From Pannonibacter sp. XCT-53 (GTDB lineage Bacteria; Pseudomonadota; Alphaproteobacteria; Rhizobiales; Stappiaceae), in assembly GCF_009915765.1 (NCBI RefSeq), contig NZ_JAABLQ010000001.1:1364001-1428000 (forward strand): a stretch of 64,000 nucleotides of DNA, written 5' to 3'. The position numbers and the translations under genes were made by a program. Positions within the stretch are counted from its first letter, which is position 1; each line of letters starts with the position of its first letter. Below are positions 10,158 through 18,928 of this stretch, piece after piece. Under the pieces are notes generated by a model that saw only the letters and a program-made list of their open reading frames with translations, did no database searches and was not told where the DNA came from.

Positions 10158-11567
10158 ATGACAAAACCTGTTCACGTGATCGGCGGTGGCCTGGCGGGAT
10201 CGGAAGCCGCCTGGCAGATGGCCCAGGCCGGCGTGCCCGTGGTGCTGCATGAAATGCGGCCGCTCAGCCGGACCGACGCGCACAAGACCGACAGCCTGGC
10301 GGAACTGGTCTGTTCCAATTCCTTCCGCTCCGACGATGCCGACTACAATGCGGTCGGGCTGCTGCATGCGGAACTGCGCGCGGCCGGATCGCTGATCATG
10401 CAGGCGGCCGATGCGCATCAGGTGCCGGCCGGCAGCGCGCTTGCGGTGGACCGGGACGGCTTTGCCGAGGCGGTGACCCGCACGCTCGCCGCCCATCCCC
10501 TCGTCACGCTGGAGCGGGGCGAGCTCACCAGCCTGCCGCCCGAGGACTGGGACAGCGTCATCATCGCCACCGGCCCCCTCACCTCCCCGGCCCTGTCGGA
10601 GGCCATCCTGGCGCGGACGGGAGAAGATGCCCTCGCCTTCTTCGACGCCATCGCGCCGATCGTGCATTTCGAGAGCATCAACATGGACGTGGCCTGGTTC
10701 CAGTCGCGCTACGACAAGGTGGGACCGGGCGGCACCGGCAAGGACTACATCAACTGTCCGCTGGACAAGGCCCAGTATGATGCCTTCATCGACGCGCTGC
10801 TGTCCGGCGACAAGACCGACTTCAAGGAGTGGGAGGCCAACACCCCCTATTTCGACGGCTGCCTGCCGATCGAGGTGATGGCGGAGCGCGGCCGCGAAAC
10901 GCTGCGGCACGGGCCGATGAAGCCGATGGGCCTGACCAACGCGCACAACCCGACCGTGAAGGCCTATGCGGTGGTGCAGCTGCGCCAGGACAATGCGCTT
11001 GGCACGCTCTACAACATGGTCGGGTTCCAGACCAAGCTGAAGTACGGCGCGCAGGCCGAGATCTTCCGGATGATCCCCGGGCTGGAAGAGGCGGTCTTCG
11101 CAAGGCTCGGCGGGCTGCACCGCAACACCTTCCTCAACTCGCCGAAGCTGCTGGATCCGACGCTGCGGCTGAAGGCCGACACGCGGCTGCGGTTCGCCGG
11201 CCAGATCACCGGCTGCGAGGGCTATGTCGAATCGGCCTCGGTCGGCTGCATGGCCGGGCTCTTTGCCGCCCGCGAGAGGCTCGGGCTCGCGCTGACGCCG
11301 CCGCCGGCCACGACCGCCATGGGCGCGCTGCTCGGCCACATCACCGGCGGCCACATTGCCCGCGACGACGCGGAAGGCCCGCGCTCGTTCCAGCCGATGA
11401 ACGTGAACTTCGGCCTGTTCCCGCCGATGGAGACCCCCGTCAAGGACGCGGAGGGCAAGCGGCTGCGCGGGGCGGAAAAGACCAAGGCGCGCAAGCTGGC
11501 CATGACGCAGCGGGCCCGCGCGGATTTCGCCGGCTGGATCGGCGCGAACGCCCTCACGCGGACCTGA
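10158..11567 (+). CDS. trmFO: methylenetetrahydrofolate-tRNA-(uracil-5-)-methyltransferase TrmFO
   Basis: A 469-residue FAD- and folate-dependent enzyme that makes 5-methyluridine at position 54 of tRNA. It is found in Gram-positive bacteria and many alphaproteobacteria, where it replaces TrmA. The dinucleotide-binding motif [13 protein letters not shown] is near the N-terminus (from residue 7). The segments [20 protein letters not shown] and [10 protein letters not shown] are characteristic of the TrmFO/Gid family. I chose ATG 10158, preceded by AGAGG, rather than an upstream in-frame ATG at 9963, because the protein family starts right before the FAD motif. It is divergent from the lipoprotein gene and convergent with the synthase-like gene at 11661. 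Confidence 0.96.
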   Translation: MTKPVHVIGGGLAGSEAAWQMAQAGVPVVLHEMRPLSRTDAHKTDSLAELVCSNSFRSDDADYNAVGLLHAELRAAGSLIMQAADAHQVPAGSALAVDRDGFAEAVTRTLAAHPLVTLERGELTSLPPEDWDSVIIATGPLTSPALSEAILARTGEDALAFFDAIAPIVHFESINMDVAWFQSRYDKVGPGGTGKDYINCPLDKAQYDAFIDALLSGDKTDFKEWEANTPYFDGCLPIEVMAERGRETLRHGPMKPMGLTNAHNPTVKAYAVVQLRQDNALGTLYNMVGFQTKLKYGAQAEIFRMIPGLEEAVFARLGGLHRNTFLNSPKLLDPTLRLKADTRLRFAGQITGCEGYVESASVGCMAGLFAARERLGLALTPPPATTAMGALLGHITGGHIARDDAEGPRSFQPMNVNFGLFPPMETPVKDAEGKRLRGAEKTKARKLAMTQRARADFAGWIGANALTRT

Positions 11568-11660
11568 CAGGCGCAAGAGCCAGACGCGCAAGGCGCGCGC
11601 CTGGCCGGCACGTCCGGCCAGCAAGTCTGGCCGCCGTCCGGCCGGTGCGATCAGGAGAGG

Positions 11661-12527
11661 TCAGCCGGCGCGGAAGGCCTTGCGGGCAGCGCGCCAGATG
11701 ATCCACTGGCGGCGCAGCTGCGACAGCTCGGCGCGGTCGCGGAAGGGATTGAACCCCTTGCGCTCCATCACCTTCAGGAAGGGCTCCACCAGACAGACCG
11801 GCAGGAAGGCGGCGGCGACCTCGGGGCGCACCGACCCCACGAGACCGCGCGTGCGGTCCAGATGGTGCCGCGCGTGCGCCCGCATTTCGGTGAGGGCTGC
11901 CCCGAGCTCCGGTGTCATCTCGCCCCGGAACAGGGTCGCCCGGTCGACGCCGTGGCGGTCGAGCACGTCGGAGGGCAGGAACTGCTGGTGGCGCGCCGCA
12001 TGCCAGGGCAAGGCGCGCATGAGGCCGGTGAGCCCGTAGGCGACCCCCGCATGACCGGCCGCGTCGCAGGTGCCCGCCTCCGATCCACCCGCGAGCACGA
12101 TCGAGGCCAGCTGGATCAGCGCCGACGAGGTCTCCCCGGCATAGCCCTCCAGATCGGTCAGCGTCGGCATCGGATCATCATAGAGATCGAAGACCCGCGC
12201 ATCGATGAGGGCGACCAGGGCGGCAACCGGCAGATGGTAGCGCCGGATCGTCTCGGCCAGGGCAGCGGCAACCGGATTGGCCGACGTCTCGCCGTGATGG
12301 GTGCCAGTGAGGAAATCGCGCCACCACTGCAGCCGCACCTCGCCCGGCAGCGGGTCGTTGACCACATCGCGGATGCGGGCAATCTCGATGTTGAAGGCAT
12401 AGAGCGCAAGCAAGCCGGGACGATGCTCCGGCGGCGCGAACAGGGCGGTCAGATAGCGGTCGCGGTCCTGCTCGCGCACCAGCGCCTGGGCATGATCAAA
12501 GGACGTGGCGGCAGCGGAGGAGACCAT
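11661..12527 (-). CDS. squalene/phytoene synthase family protein, NDUFAF6-like
   Basis: A 288-residue helical protein of the trans-isoprenyl diphosphate synthase fold. The segment LLALYAFNIEIARIRD followed by RLQWWRD is typical of the branch that includes the mitochondrial complex I assembly factor NDUFAF6. The Asp-rich substrate motifs of true phytoene synthases are weak (DVVND in place of a full DDxxD), so terpene synthesis is doubtful. It is the last gene of the yajC-secD-secF group, only 3 bases after an Mth938-like gene whose mitochondrial relative NDUFAF3 also acts in complex I assembly. I infer a role in respiratory complex I biogenesis rather than carotenoid synthesis. Confidence 0.85.
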   Translation of the reverse strand: MVSSAAATSFDHAQALVREQDRDRYLTALFAPPEHRPGLLALYAFNIEIARIRDVVNDPLPGEVRLQWWRDFLTGTHHGETSANPVAAALAETIRRYHLPVAALVALIDARVFDLYDDPMPTLTDLEGYAGETSSALIQLASIVLAGGSEAGTCDAAGHAGVAYGLTGLMRALPWHAARHQQFLPSDVLDRHGVDRATLFRGEMTPELGAALTEMRAHARHHLDRTRGLVGSVRPEVAAAFLPVCLVEPFLKVMERKGFNPFRDRAELSQLRRQWIIWRAARKAFRAG

Positions 12528-12530
12528 GGG

Positions 12531-12908
12531 TCAGTCCACCGCGATCAGGACGGCCGCCACGGCGCGATCCTCGGACAGCATGACGTTGTAGGTGCGGACG
12601 GCTGCGCCCGTCGACATCGGATCGGCGAGGATGCCGGCCTCGCGGAAGGCAGCCTTCCACTCGGGCCGGAGCGGACGAAGGTCGGTCCCCGTGCCGACCA
12701 GCAGCACCTCGATCTCCTCCGCCTGCCCCAGAACGCGGGCAAAGCTCGCCAGGTCGATGTCCTCGAAGCGGGTCACGTCCCAGCCATGGATCCCGGACGG
12801 CAGGCAGCAGATCGAGCCAAGATGGGACATGTCCGCAAAACGGAACCCGCCGCCGCCATAGGCGTCGACGGGCGCGCGTCCGGGGAAATGCGCCTTGCGG
12901 ATTTCCAT
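12531..12908 (-). CDS. Mth938-like domain protein (NDUFAF3-like)
   Basis: A 125-residue protein that matches the Mth938 domain along its whole length. Visible features are an N-terminal YGGGGFRF segment, LPSGIHGW, and the EVLLVGTGTDLRPL strand-turn. The human homologue NDUFAF3 is a complex I assembly factor. The bacterial function is not established. It lies between secF (24 bases upstream) and the NDUFAF6-like gene (3 bases downstream), so it is probably cotranscribed with the Sec accessory genes. Start ATG 12908. Confidence 0.88.
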   Translation of the reverse strand: MEIRKAHFPGRAPVDAYGGGGFRFADMSHLGSICCLPSGIHGWDVTRFEDIDLASFARVLGQAEEIEVLLVGTGTDLRPLRPEWKAAFREAGILADPMSTGAAVRTYNVMLSEDRAVAAVLIAVD

Positions 12909-12931
12909 GTGTTGTCCTGTCGTCTCGGGCG

Positions 12932-13897
12932 TCAGACCGTCCTGGACGCCGCCGCCGAGCCTTCGGCAGGCTTGTCCTTGTCCTTGTCATCGTCCTTGTC
13001 TCCGCCGGCCGGGCGCAGATTGAACAGGATGAGCATGGGCGCCGCCAGGAAGATCGACGAGTAGGTGCCAATCAGGATGCCGAAGATCATGGCCAGCGTG
13101 AAGGACTGGATGACCTCGCCACCGAACAGATAGAGCGCAAGGAGCGCGAGCAAAGTGGTGACCGACGTCATCATCGTGCGCGTGAGCGTTTCGTTGATCG
13201 ACAGGTCGAGCAGTTCCGGCAGCGGCATCTTCTTGTAGCGGCGCAGGTTCTCGCGGATGCGGTCATAGACGACCACCGTGTCGTTCAGCGAGTAACCGAT
13301 GATCGTCAGCACCGCCGCGATGCTGGACAAGGTGAAGTCGAGCTGCAGCACCACGAAAAGGCCGATGGTGACGATAACGTCATTCACCGTGGTCAGGATG
13401 GCGCCAATGGCGAACTGCCACTCGAAGCGGATCCAGACGTAGATGAGGATGCCGATCAGGGCCACCCCGACGCCAAGCGCACCGGCCGTCGCCAGCTCGC
13501 CCGAGACGCTCGGCCCGACGATCTCGACCCGGCGGAACTCGACCTCGTCCGCAAAGGTCTCGCGGACGGCATTGATCGCAAGCTGCTGGCTCTGCTCGTC
13601 GCCGTCCTGCTGCTCGAGCCGGACCAGGACCTCGTCCGGATCGCCGAACTGCTGCACCTGCACGTCGCCCAGGTTGAGCGCGGACAGCTTGCTGCGGATC
13701 TCGGCGATGTCGGCCGGTCCATTGGTCTTCATCTCGATAAGGCTGCCGCCCTTGAAATCGATGCCGTAGTTGAGGCCGACCGTGAAGAACAGACCGATGC
13801 ACAGCGCGGCAAGGACCAGCGAGGCCGGGAAGCTGTAAAACCGGAACCGCATGAAGCGGAACTTCGTGTTGTCGGGAACAAGCCGCAAGAGCTTCAT
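12932..13897 (-). CDS. secF: protein translocase subunit SecF
   Basis: A 321-residue inner-membrane protein which, with SecD, uses the proton gradient to help pull preproteins through SecYEG. It has one N-terminal membrane segment, the family motif GIDFKGGSLIE, a periplasmic P4-type domain, then five membrane segments including the conserved GYSLNDTVVVYDRIREN. A charged Lys/Asp repeat (DKDDDKDKDK) ends the protein. It starts 15 bases after the secD stop, so translation is probably coupled. Confidence 0.97.
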   Translation of the reverse strand: MKLLRLVPDNTKFRFMRFRFYSFPASLVLAALCIGLFFTVGLNYGIDFKGGSLIEMKTNGPADIAEIRSKLSALNLGDVQVQQFGDPDEVLVRLEQQDGDEQSQQLAINAVRETFADEVEFRRVEIVGPSVSGELATAGALGVGVALIGILIYVWIRFEWQFAIGAILTTVNDVIVTIGLFVVLQLDFTLSSIAAVLTIIGYSLNDTVVVYDRIRENLRRYKKMPLPELLDLSINETLTRTMMTSVTTLLALLALYLFGGEVIQSFTLAMIFGILIGTYSSIFLAAPMLILFNLRPAGGDKDDDKDKDKPAEGSAAASRTV

Positions 13898-13912
13898 GAT
13901 GTGAGTTCCGGT

Positions 13913-15523
13913 TCAGATATTGATATGGGTCGGGCGGGCCCGACGGATCCAGATCGACACGATGAAGCGCGTCACGGTGTAGGCCGTGAACATGGTCGTG
14001 AAGATGCCGAGCGCCAGCGTCACGGCAAAGCCGCGCACCGGACCCGAGCCGAGCTGGAACAGGACGACTGCGGCAATGAGCGTGGTGATGTTGGCGTCCA
14101 CGATCGTGTCGAAGGCGCGGCTGAACCCGGCCTCGATCGAGGAGATCACCGACCGCCCTGCCCGCAACTCCTCGCGGATGCGTTCATAGATCAGCACGTT
14201 CGCGTCGACCGCCATGCCGATGGTCAGCACGATGCCGGCGATACCGGGCAAGGTCAGGGTGGACTGCAGCAAGGTCAGCGCGGCGAAGATCAGCACCACG
14301 TTCACGATGAGCGCGATGTCGGCATAGAAGCCGAGGCGACCGTAGGCGAGCACCATGAACACGACGACGAGCGCGCCACCGATCAGCGAGGCGGTGCGTC
14401 CGGCGTCAATCGAATCCTGGCCAAGGCCCGGACCGATGGCGCGTTCCTCGATCACCGACAGCTTGGCCGGCAGCGCACCGGCGCGCAGCAGGACCGCGAG
14501 ATCGTTGGCGCTCTCGACCGAGAAGTTGCCGGAGATCTGACCGGAGCCGCCCGTGATCGGCTCGTTGATCCGCGGGGCGGAAATCACCTCGTTGTCGAGC
14601 ACGATGGCAAAGGGCCGACCGACGTTCTGGGTGGTGACATTGGCGAACTTGCGCGCGCCCGCCGTGCTCAGGCGGAAGCTCACGACCGGCTCGTTGGTCT
14701 GCGGATTGAACGAGACCTGGGCGTCGACCAGATCCTCGCCGGTCATCAGCGGAACTTCCTCGACCAGATACGGAATGGCCGGCTCGTCGATGGAATTGAG
14801 GATGATGGTGCCGACCGGAGGCCGGCTCTGCAGCGCCTGGTCCGCCGACATGGTGACATCGACGAGATGGAAGGTCAGCTGCGCCGTCTGGCCGACGAGC
14901 GACTTGAGGCGCTCCGGGTTCTGCTCGCCCGGAGCCTCGACGAGAATGCGGTTGGTCCCCTGGCGCTGGATGTTGGGCTCGGTGTTGCCCAGTTCATCCA
15001 CGCGGCGCCGGATCACCTCGATCGACTGCTGCACGATCGCTGCCATGCGCTGGTTGAGCCCCTGCTCGGTAAACGCAAAGCGGATCAGGCCGTCGTCGGT
15101 GACCGTCATCTCGAACTCGTTGACGCCGCCGCCGCCCAGCATGGAGCTTGCCAGCGGGTTGACGAGCGGCTCAAGACGGGTGCGGGCCTCCTCAAGCTTG
15201 TCGGCATCACGGATGCGGACCTGTGCGGTGTCACCCTGAATGGTCAGGCCGGTGTAGCCGATGCGCGGTTCCTTGCGCAGCTCGTTGCGGATTTCGCCCG
15301 TCAGTGTCGCCAGGCTCTTGTCGATGTAGTCGCGCTCGTCGACTTCATAGAGAAGATAGGCGCCGCCCTGCAGGTCGAGACCCAGCACGATCTGCGACTT
15401 CGGAAGCCAGTCGGGCCAGTTCCGCAAGGTTTCCGCAGACATGAAGTTCGGCAGGATCGACACGATCCCTCCGATGACCACTGCAAAGATCAGGGCGATC
15501 TTCCAGCGCGCGAAATAGAGCAT
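13913..15523 (-). CDS. secD: protein translocase subunit SecD
   Basis: A 536-residue partner of SecF. It has an N-terminal membrane segment (ALIFAVVIGGIVSIL), the motif LGLDLQGGAYLL, a large periplasmic region with P1-type subdomains, then GRTASLIGGALVVVFMVLAYG and GMAVDANVLIYERIREE in the C-terminal membrane bundle. Length and motifs are normal for alphaproteobacteria. It lies between yajC (about 100 bases upstream) and secF. Confidence 0.97.
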   Translation of the reverse strand: MLYFARWKIALIFAVVIGGIVSILPNFMSAETLRNWPDWLPKSQIVLGLDLQGGAYLLYEVDERDYIDKSLATLTGEIRNELRKEPRIGYTGLTIQGDTAQVRIRDADKLEEARTRLEPLVNPLASSMLGGGGVNEFEMTVTDDGLIRFAFTEQGLNQRMAAIVQQSIEVIRRRVDELGNTEPNIQRQGTNRILVEAPGEQNPERLKSLVGQTAQLTFHLVDVTMSADQALQSRPPVGTIILNSIDEPAIPYLVEEVPLMTGEDLVDAQVSFNPQTNEPVVSFRLSTAGARKFANVTTQNVGRPFAIVLDNEVISAPRINEPITGGSGQISGNFSVESANDLAVLLRAGALPAKLSVIEERAIGPGLGQDSIDAGRTASLIGGALVVVFMVLAYGRLGFYADIALIVNVVLIFAALTLLQSTLTLPGIAGIVLTIGMAVDANVLIYERIREELRAGRSVISSIEAGFSRAFDTIVDANITTLIAAVVLFQLGSGPVRGFAVTLALGIFTTMFTAYTVTRFIVSIWIRRARPTHINI

Positions 15524-15622
15524 GAGTGAATGCCTGTGCTGGCTGAGCCACCGCCGGGCGGCACCAATCCTAAACCGAATGCAGCGGGACCGGCCGGCCT
15601 GGACTGACCGGTCCCGAAGAGA

Positions 15623-15955
15623 TTACTCGCCGTCCTTGACAGGCTCGGACTTGGAGCGGACTTCCGCCACCATGGAGCGCACGAGGCGCGCCTTCACGCC
15701 TTCGGCCAGCTCGACCTGGATCTCGGCGTCGTCCACAACCTTGACGACCTTGGCAATCAGCCCCCCGGACGTGACGACGACGTCGCCGCGGCGCAGGTTC
15801 GCGATCATTTCCTTGTGGGCCTTCATCCGCTTCTGCTGCGGACGAATGATCAGGAAATACATGATCGCGAAGATCGCGACGAACGGCAGCATAGAGATCA
15901 GCAGATCCGGGCCACCGGCGCCGGCGGTCTGTGCGTATGCGGGGGTGATGAACAT
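15623..15955 (-). CDS. yajC: preprotein translocase accessory subunit YajC
   Basis: A 110-residue single-span membrane protein associated with SecDF. It has a short N-terminus (MFITPAYAQTAGAGG), a membrane helix containing FVAIFAIMYFLIIRPQQKR, and the cytoplasmic segment NLRRGDVVVTSGGLIAKV. All are hallmark YajC features. I chose ATG 15955 because AGGAG lies 6 bases before it; an upstream in-frame ATG at 16009 is less likely. First gene of the yajC-secD-secF operon and divergent from the DUF815 ATPase gene. Confidence 0.95.
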   Translation of the reverse strand: MFITPAYAQTAGAGGPDLLISMLPFVAIFAIMYFLIIRPQQKRMKAHKEMIANLRRGDVVVTSGGLIAKVVKVVDDAEIQVELAEGVKARLVRSMVAEVRSKSEPVKDGE

Positions 15956-16191
15956 CAAGCTCTCCTCGGAGATGGCGTCGCGGCGACCCTGTCGGGCCCT
16001 GCCGGACAACGCCCCATTCAGGTGGCGCGGACTATAACCACGGGGCCCCGCTTTTCAAGTGAGACGGCAGGTTTCGGCGTACCGATCCGGGCAAAACCGG
16101 GATTTCGGGCCCCTCCCCCCCATGTTAAGCCTGCCCCAGGCCTACAAGCACCCCCCATATAGGCATTCAGGATCAAGGTAACAGTGCTGTC

Positions 16192-17073
16192 ATGACAAAA
16201 GAAACCAGCCTCAGCCCCAGCGACCTGTCGGACAAGCTCGACCTGCTGATCGCGCTGATTTCCAGGGCGGTTCCGCCGCTGCCGCAGGTGCCGGATTTCG
16301 ACGCCGCCGATGCCTTCATCTGGCAGCCATCGCCGGGAAACCTTCAGCCGGTCGCCCGCGTCAACCGCGTCGACCTCGAACTTCTGTGCGCGGTTGCCCG
16401 TGTGCGCGATCTTCTCTTCGACAATACGCAGCGCTTTGCCCGGGGCCTGCCGGCCAACAACGCGCTGCTCTGGGGCGCCAGGGGCATGGGGAAGTCGTCG
16501 CTGGTGAAGGCGGTGCACGGCGCGATCAACCGCACGGGCCAGACGCCGCCGCTCAAGCTGATCGAGATCCACCGCGAGGACATCGAGACGCTGCCGGGGC
16601 TGATGGCGCTGATCAAGGCTGCGCCGCACCGCTTCATCGTCTTCTGCGACGATCTCAGCTTCGACCATGACGACACGTCCTACAAGTCGCTGAAGGCGGT
16701 CCTGGAAGGCGGCATCGAGGGGCGGCCCGAGAATGTGCTCTTCTATGCCACCTCGAACCGCCGCCACCTGCTGCCGCGCGACATGATCGAGAACGAGCGC
16801 TCCACCGCGATCAATCCGGCGGAGGCCGTGGAGGAAAAGGTGTCGCTGTCCGACCGCTTCGGCCTGTGGCTCGGCTTCCACAACTGCACCCAGGACGACT
16901 ATCTGGAGATGGTGAGCGGCTATGTCCGCCACTTCGGCCTTGAGGTGGAGCCGGCGCAGCTGCGCGCCGAGGCGCTGGAATGGGCAACGACGCGCGGCGG
17001 GCGGTCCGGTCGAGTCGCCTTCCAGTTCATCCAGGACCTGGCAGGACGCCTCGGCGTCCCGCTGGCGCGCTAG
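16192..17073 (+). CDS. DUF815 family AAA+ ATP-binding protein
   Basis: A 293-residue P-loop ATPase. Walker A GARGMGKSS is at residues 95-103 and a Walker B-like RFIVFCDDL ends at residue 155. The sensor region CATSNRRHLLPRDM-like (here YATSNRRHLLPRDM) and a late ERFGLWLGF-like segment (SDRFGLWLGF) are typical of DUF815. The function of the family is unknown. It sits between yajC and the nlpD-like gene, as in many Rhizobiales. The region after its stop holds a dispersed repeat. Confidence 0.88.
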   Translation: MTKETSLSPSDLSDKLDLLIALISRAVPPLPQVPDFDAADAFIWQPSPGNLQPVARVNRVDLELLCAVARVRDLLFDNTQRFARGLPANNALLWGARGMGKSSLVKAVHGAINRTGQTPPLKLIEIHREDIETLPGLMALIKAAPHRFIVFCDDLSFDHDDTSYKSLKAVLEGGIEGRPENVLFYATSNRRHLLPRDMIENERSTAINPAEAVEEKVSLSDRFGLWLGFHNCTQDDYLEMVSGYVRHFGLEVEPAQLRAEALEWATTRGGRSGRVAFQFIQDLAGRLGVPLAR

Positions 17074-17102
17074 GGACAGGCCGGCGGGCGCCTTTTGACT
17101 GT

Positions 17103-17335
17103 CTGACAAACCCACTCACAGTCATCCCGGGCCAGCTGAGCGTCAGCGAAGCGCCGAGCCGGGGCCTGTCCCGGGCCTGACCCGGGATCCAGATATTAGC
17201 CGCGCGGAGCGCGACACACCTGTCGGTCGCAAGTCGTGTCGGGTTGACGTGGTTTTGGGCTCGCTTGCGCTCGCACAGACATGCTGGATCCCGGATCTGC
17301 GGTTCGCTGAACGCTCACCTTGTCCGGAATGACGG
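17103..17335 (+). repeat. dispersed intergenic element, copy A
   Basis: About 233 bases that match the reverse complement of 54022-54231, with few mismatches and an extra GGGCCTGTCCCGGGCCTGAC-like insert near 17162-17187. It is built from two outer palindromes (ATCCCGG...CCGGGAT near 17124-17188, and GGATCCCGGA...TCCGGAAT near 17286-17331) around a conserved middle that contains small GC-rich hairpins and CACACCTGTCGGTCGCAAGT. No coding potential. It resembles REP/MITE-type elements; the name of the family is unknown to me. Confidence 0.8.
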
Positions 17336-17370
17336 AGAATGACAGGGAATGCCGGGTCACCAGCGACAAG

Positions 17371-17396
17371 AAAAAGGCGGCCGGTGGCCGCCTTTT
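17371..17396 (-). terminator. bidirectional terminator after the nlpD-like gene
   Basis: A perfect 11-bp stem (AAAAGGCGGCC / GGCCGCCTTTT) with loop GGT, flanked by A and T runs so it works on both strands. It lies just beyond the minus-strand stop at 17416. Confidence 0.8.
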
Positions 17397-17415
17397 GACT
17401 GTCTGACTGTCGGCC

Positions 17416-18819
17416 TCAGCCGCGGGGCAGATAGCGGGTCGGATCGACCGGCTTGTTGTCCTTGCGCAGCTCGAAATGCACCTGCGGCTGCGAGACGGAG
17501 CCGGTGGCGCCGGCCTTGGAGATGACCTGACCGCGCTGGATGGTGTCACCGCGCTTCACCAGGATCTCGCTGTTGTGGGCGTAGGCCGAGACCCAGCCGT
17601 CGTCGTGCCGGATCAGGACCAGATTGCCGAAGCCCTGCAGCTCGTTGCCGGCATAGATGACGGAGCCGTCGGCGGCCGCCTTGACCGGCGTGCCCTCGGG
17701 AACGGCGAGGTTGATGCCGTCGTTGCGGGTGCCGCCCGGCTTGGTGCCGAATTCGGAAATCACGCGGCCACGGACAGGCCAGCGGAACATGGGACCGGCC
17801 GTGGTTTCCTGCGGATCCACCGCGGCGGTGCGCACGGGCGCGCTCGCCTGCACCGCACCGGCGACCGCGTCGATGGCCGGGCGATCGCTGGCGGGCAAGG
17901 TGGACCCGGGTGCCTCGCGCAGGGCCGTCACGGGCCCGGTTGCGGGGGCAGCCGGCGCCGGGCGGCCGGCGACGAGCGGTGCGGTCGGCCGGGCATCGGA
18001 GGCGACTGGCGCTGCCGGCGCAAGACCGGCAACAGCCTGAGAAGCAGCCTGAGACCCGGCCGGCTTGCGCGACGGCGCGCTGATGGCGGCCGTCAGGCTG
18101 GAGGCCGGCGGCACGGAGCCCGTCACCTCCGGCGCGGAGCCGGCGGGCGGGAGGCGCACCGGCTTGCCCGGAGCCGGGGTCGCGCTGGTGCTGGCGTTGT
18201 TGGCGGCAAAGACATAGGTCGGGATGACGATCGACTGGCCGGAGCGCAGCTGCGACGACCGGTCAAGCCCGTTGGTGGCCATGATGGCTTCGGCCGGCAC
18301 GCCGTAGCGCTTGCTGACAGAGGCAACCGTGTCGCCCTCGCGCAACTGGATGCGGGTGCCGCCGGCCGATGTCCAGCCCTTCCAGGTGTTCTCGCCCGCC
18401 TCGGCCACCGCAGCCGGAGCCGGAGCCGGAGCGGCCGGAACCGGGATGGCGGCCGGACGGTTCACGGTGGCGCCCGCCTGCGACAGGCGCACCGGCGGCG
18501 GCGCGGACGATTCGGCCGTGCCCGGCACCGGGGGCAGCTTGCTGGAGGCGATGGATCCGGTGCTGCGCGGATTGCCGCCCGCCACCGGCAGAGCCCCGGA
18601 GCCCTGCCCCGGACCCCGCACCACATCCTGATAGCTCGGCTGGCTGGACGCGCCGCTGCCGAGAATGGAACGCTGGTTTGCCGTGCCGCCGGTGTAGATC
18701 GGCCCGTCTGCAAACCGCTCAATGTCGCCACTGCAACCGGCACCAAGACCGGACAGGAGGCCAATGACGGCGACCCGTGTCCAAAGGGACTTGCGATCGT
18801 TACGCATCCGACTGGTCAT
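17416..18819 (-). CDS. LysM / degenerate M23 family lipoprotein (NlpD-like amidase activator)
   Basis: A 467-residue envelope protein. A signal segment ends in a lipobox-like LGAGC. A long Ala/Pro/Ser-rich region follows, then a LysM domain (about residues 153-205, GDTVASVSKRYGVPAEAIMA) and a C-terminal M23/LytM domain (about 350-467). In the LytM domain the first zinc ligands of active enzymes (H-x3-D) are replaced by NDGIN, while later histidines (AYAHNS, QVHFEL) remain. This loss is typical of NlpD/EnvC-type proteins, which activate amidases and do not cut peptidoglycan themselves. I chose ATG 18819; ATG 18807 is an alternative. It follows pcm, surE, serS and tatABC in the usual Rhizobiales order. 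Confidence 0.85.
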   Translation of the reverse strand: MTSRMRNDRKSLWTRVAVIGLLSGLGAGCSGDIERFADGPIYTGGTANQRSILGSGASSQPSYQDVVRGPGQGSGALPVAGGNPRSTGSIASSKLPPVPGTAESSAPPPVRLSQAGATVNRPAAIPVPAAPAPAPAAVAEAGENTWKGWTSAGGTRIQLREGDTVASVSKRYGVPAEAIMATNGLDRSSQLRSGQSIVIPTYVFAANNASTSATPAPGKPVRLPPAGSAPEVTGSVPPASSLTAAISAPSRKPAGSQAASQAVAGLAPAAPVASDARPTAPLVAGRPAPAAPATGPVTALREAPGSTLPASDRPAIDAVAGAVQASAPVRTAAVDPQETTAGPMFRWPVRGRVISEFGTKPGGTRNDGINLAVPEGTPVKAAADGSVIYAGNELQGFGNLVLIRHDDGWVSAYAHNSEILVKRGDTIQRGQVISKAGATGSVSQPQVHFELRKDNKPVDPTRYLPRG

Positions 18820-18928
18820 TGCCCTGCTCGACCCAATGTAAGTTAACATGGGACCAGTAAAGGGGAGTAAGGTTGACAAAGCCTAAACGACGCGTGGAAA
18901 CGGCTGAATTCTGCCAAAAGATCAAGCA

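Larger units (their letters stand above)
17089..17407. repeat. 19-bp direct repeats flanking repeat copy A
   Basis: CGCCTTTTGACTGTCTGAC occurs identically at 17089-17107 and 17389-17407, exactly 300 bases apart. The first copy overlaps the start of the dispersed element and the second is the right arm of the terminator of the nlpD-like gene. This looks like a target duplication or a recombination scar between terminator arms. Confidence 0.75.

Noticed and set aside
11661..12527. Carotenoid or hopanoid biosynthesis gene
   Set aside because: The Asp-rich substrate motifs are weak, and the gene stands next to an NDUFAF3-like gene in a Sec operon with no other terpene genes.
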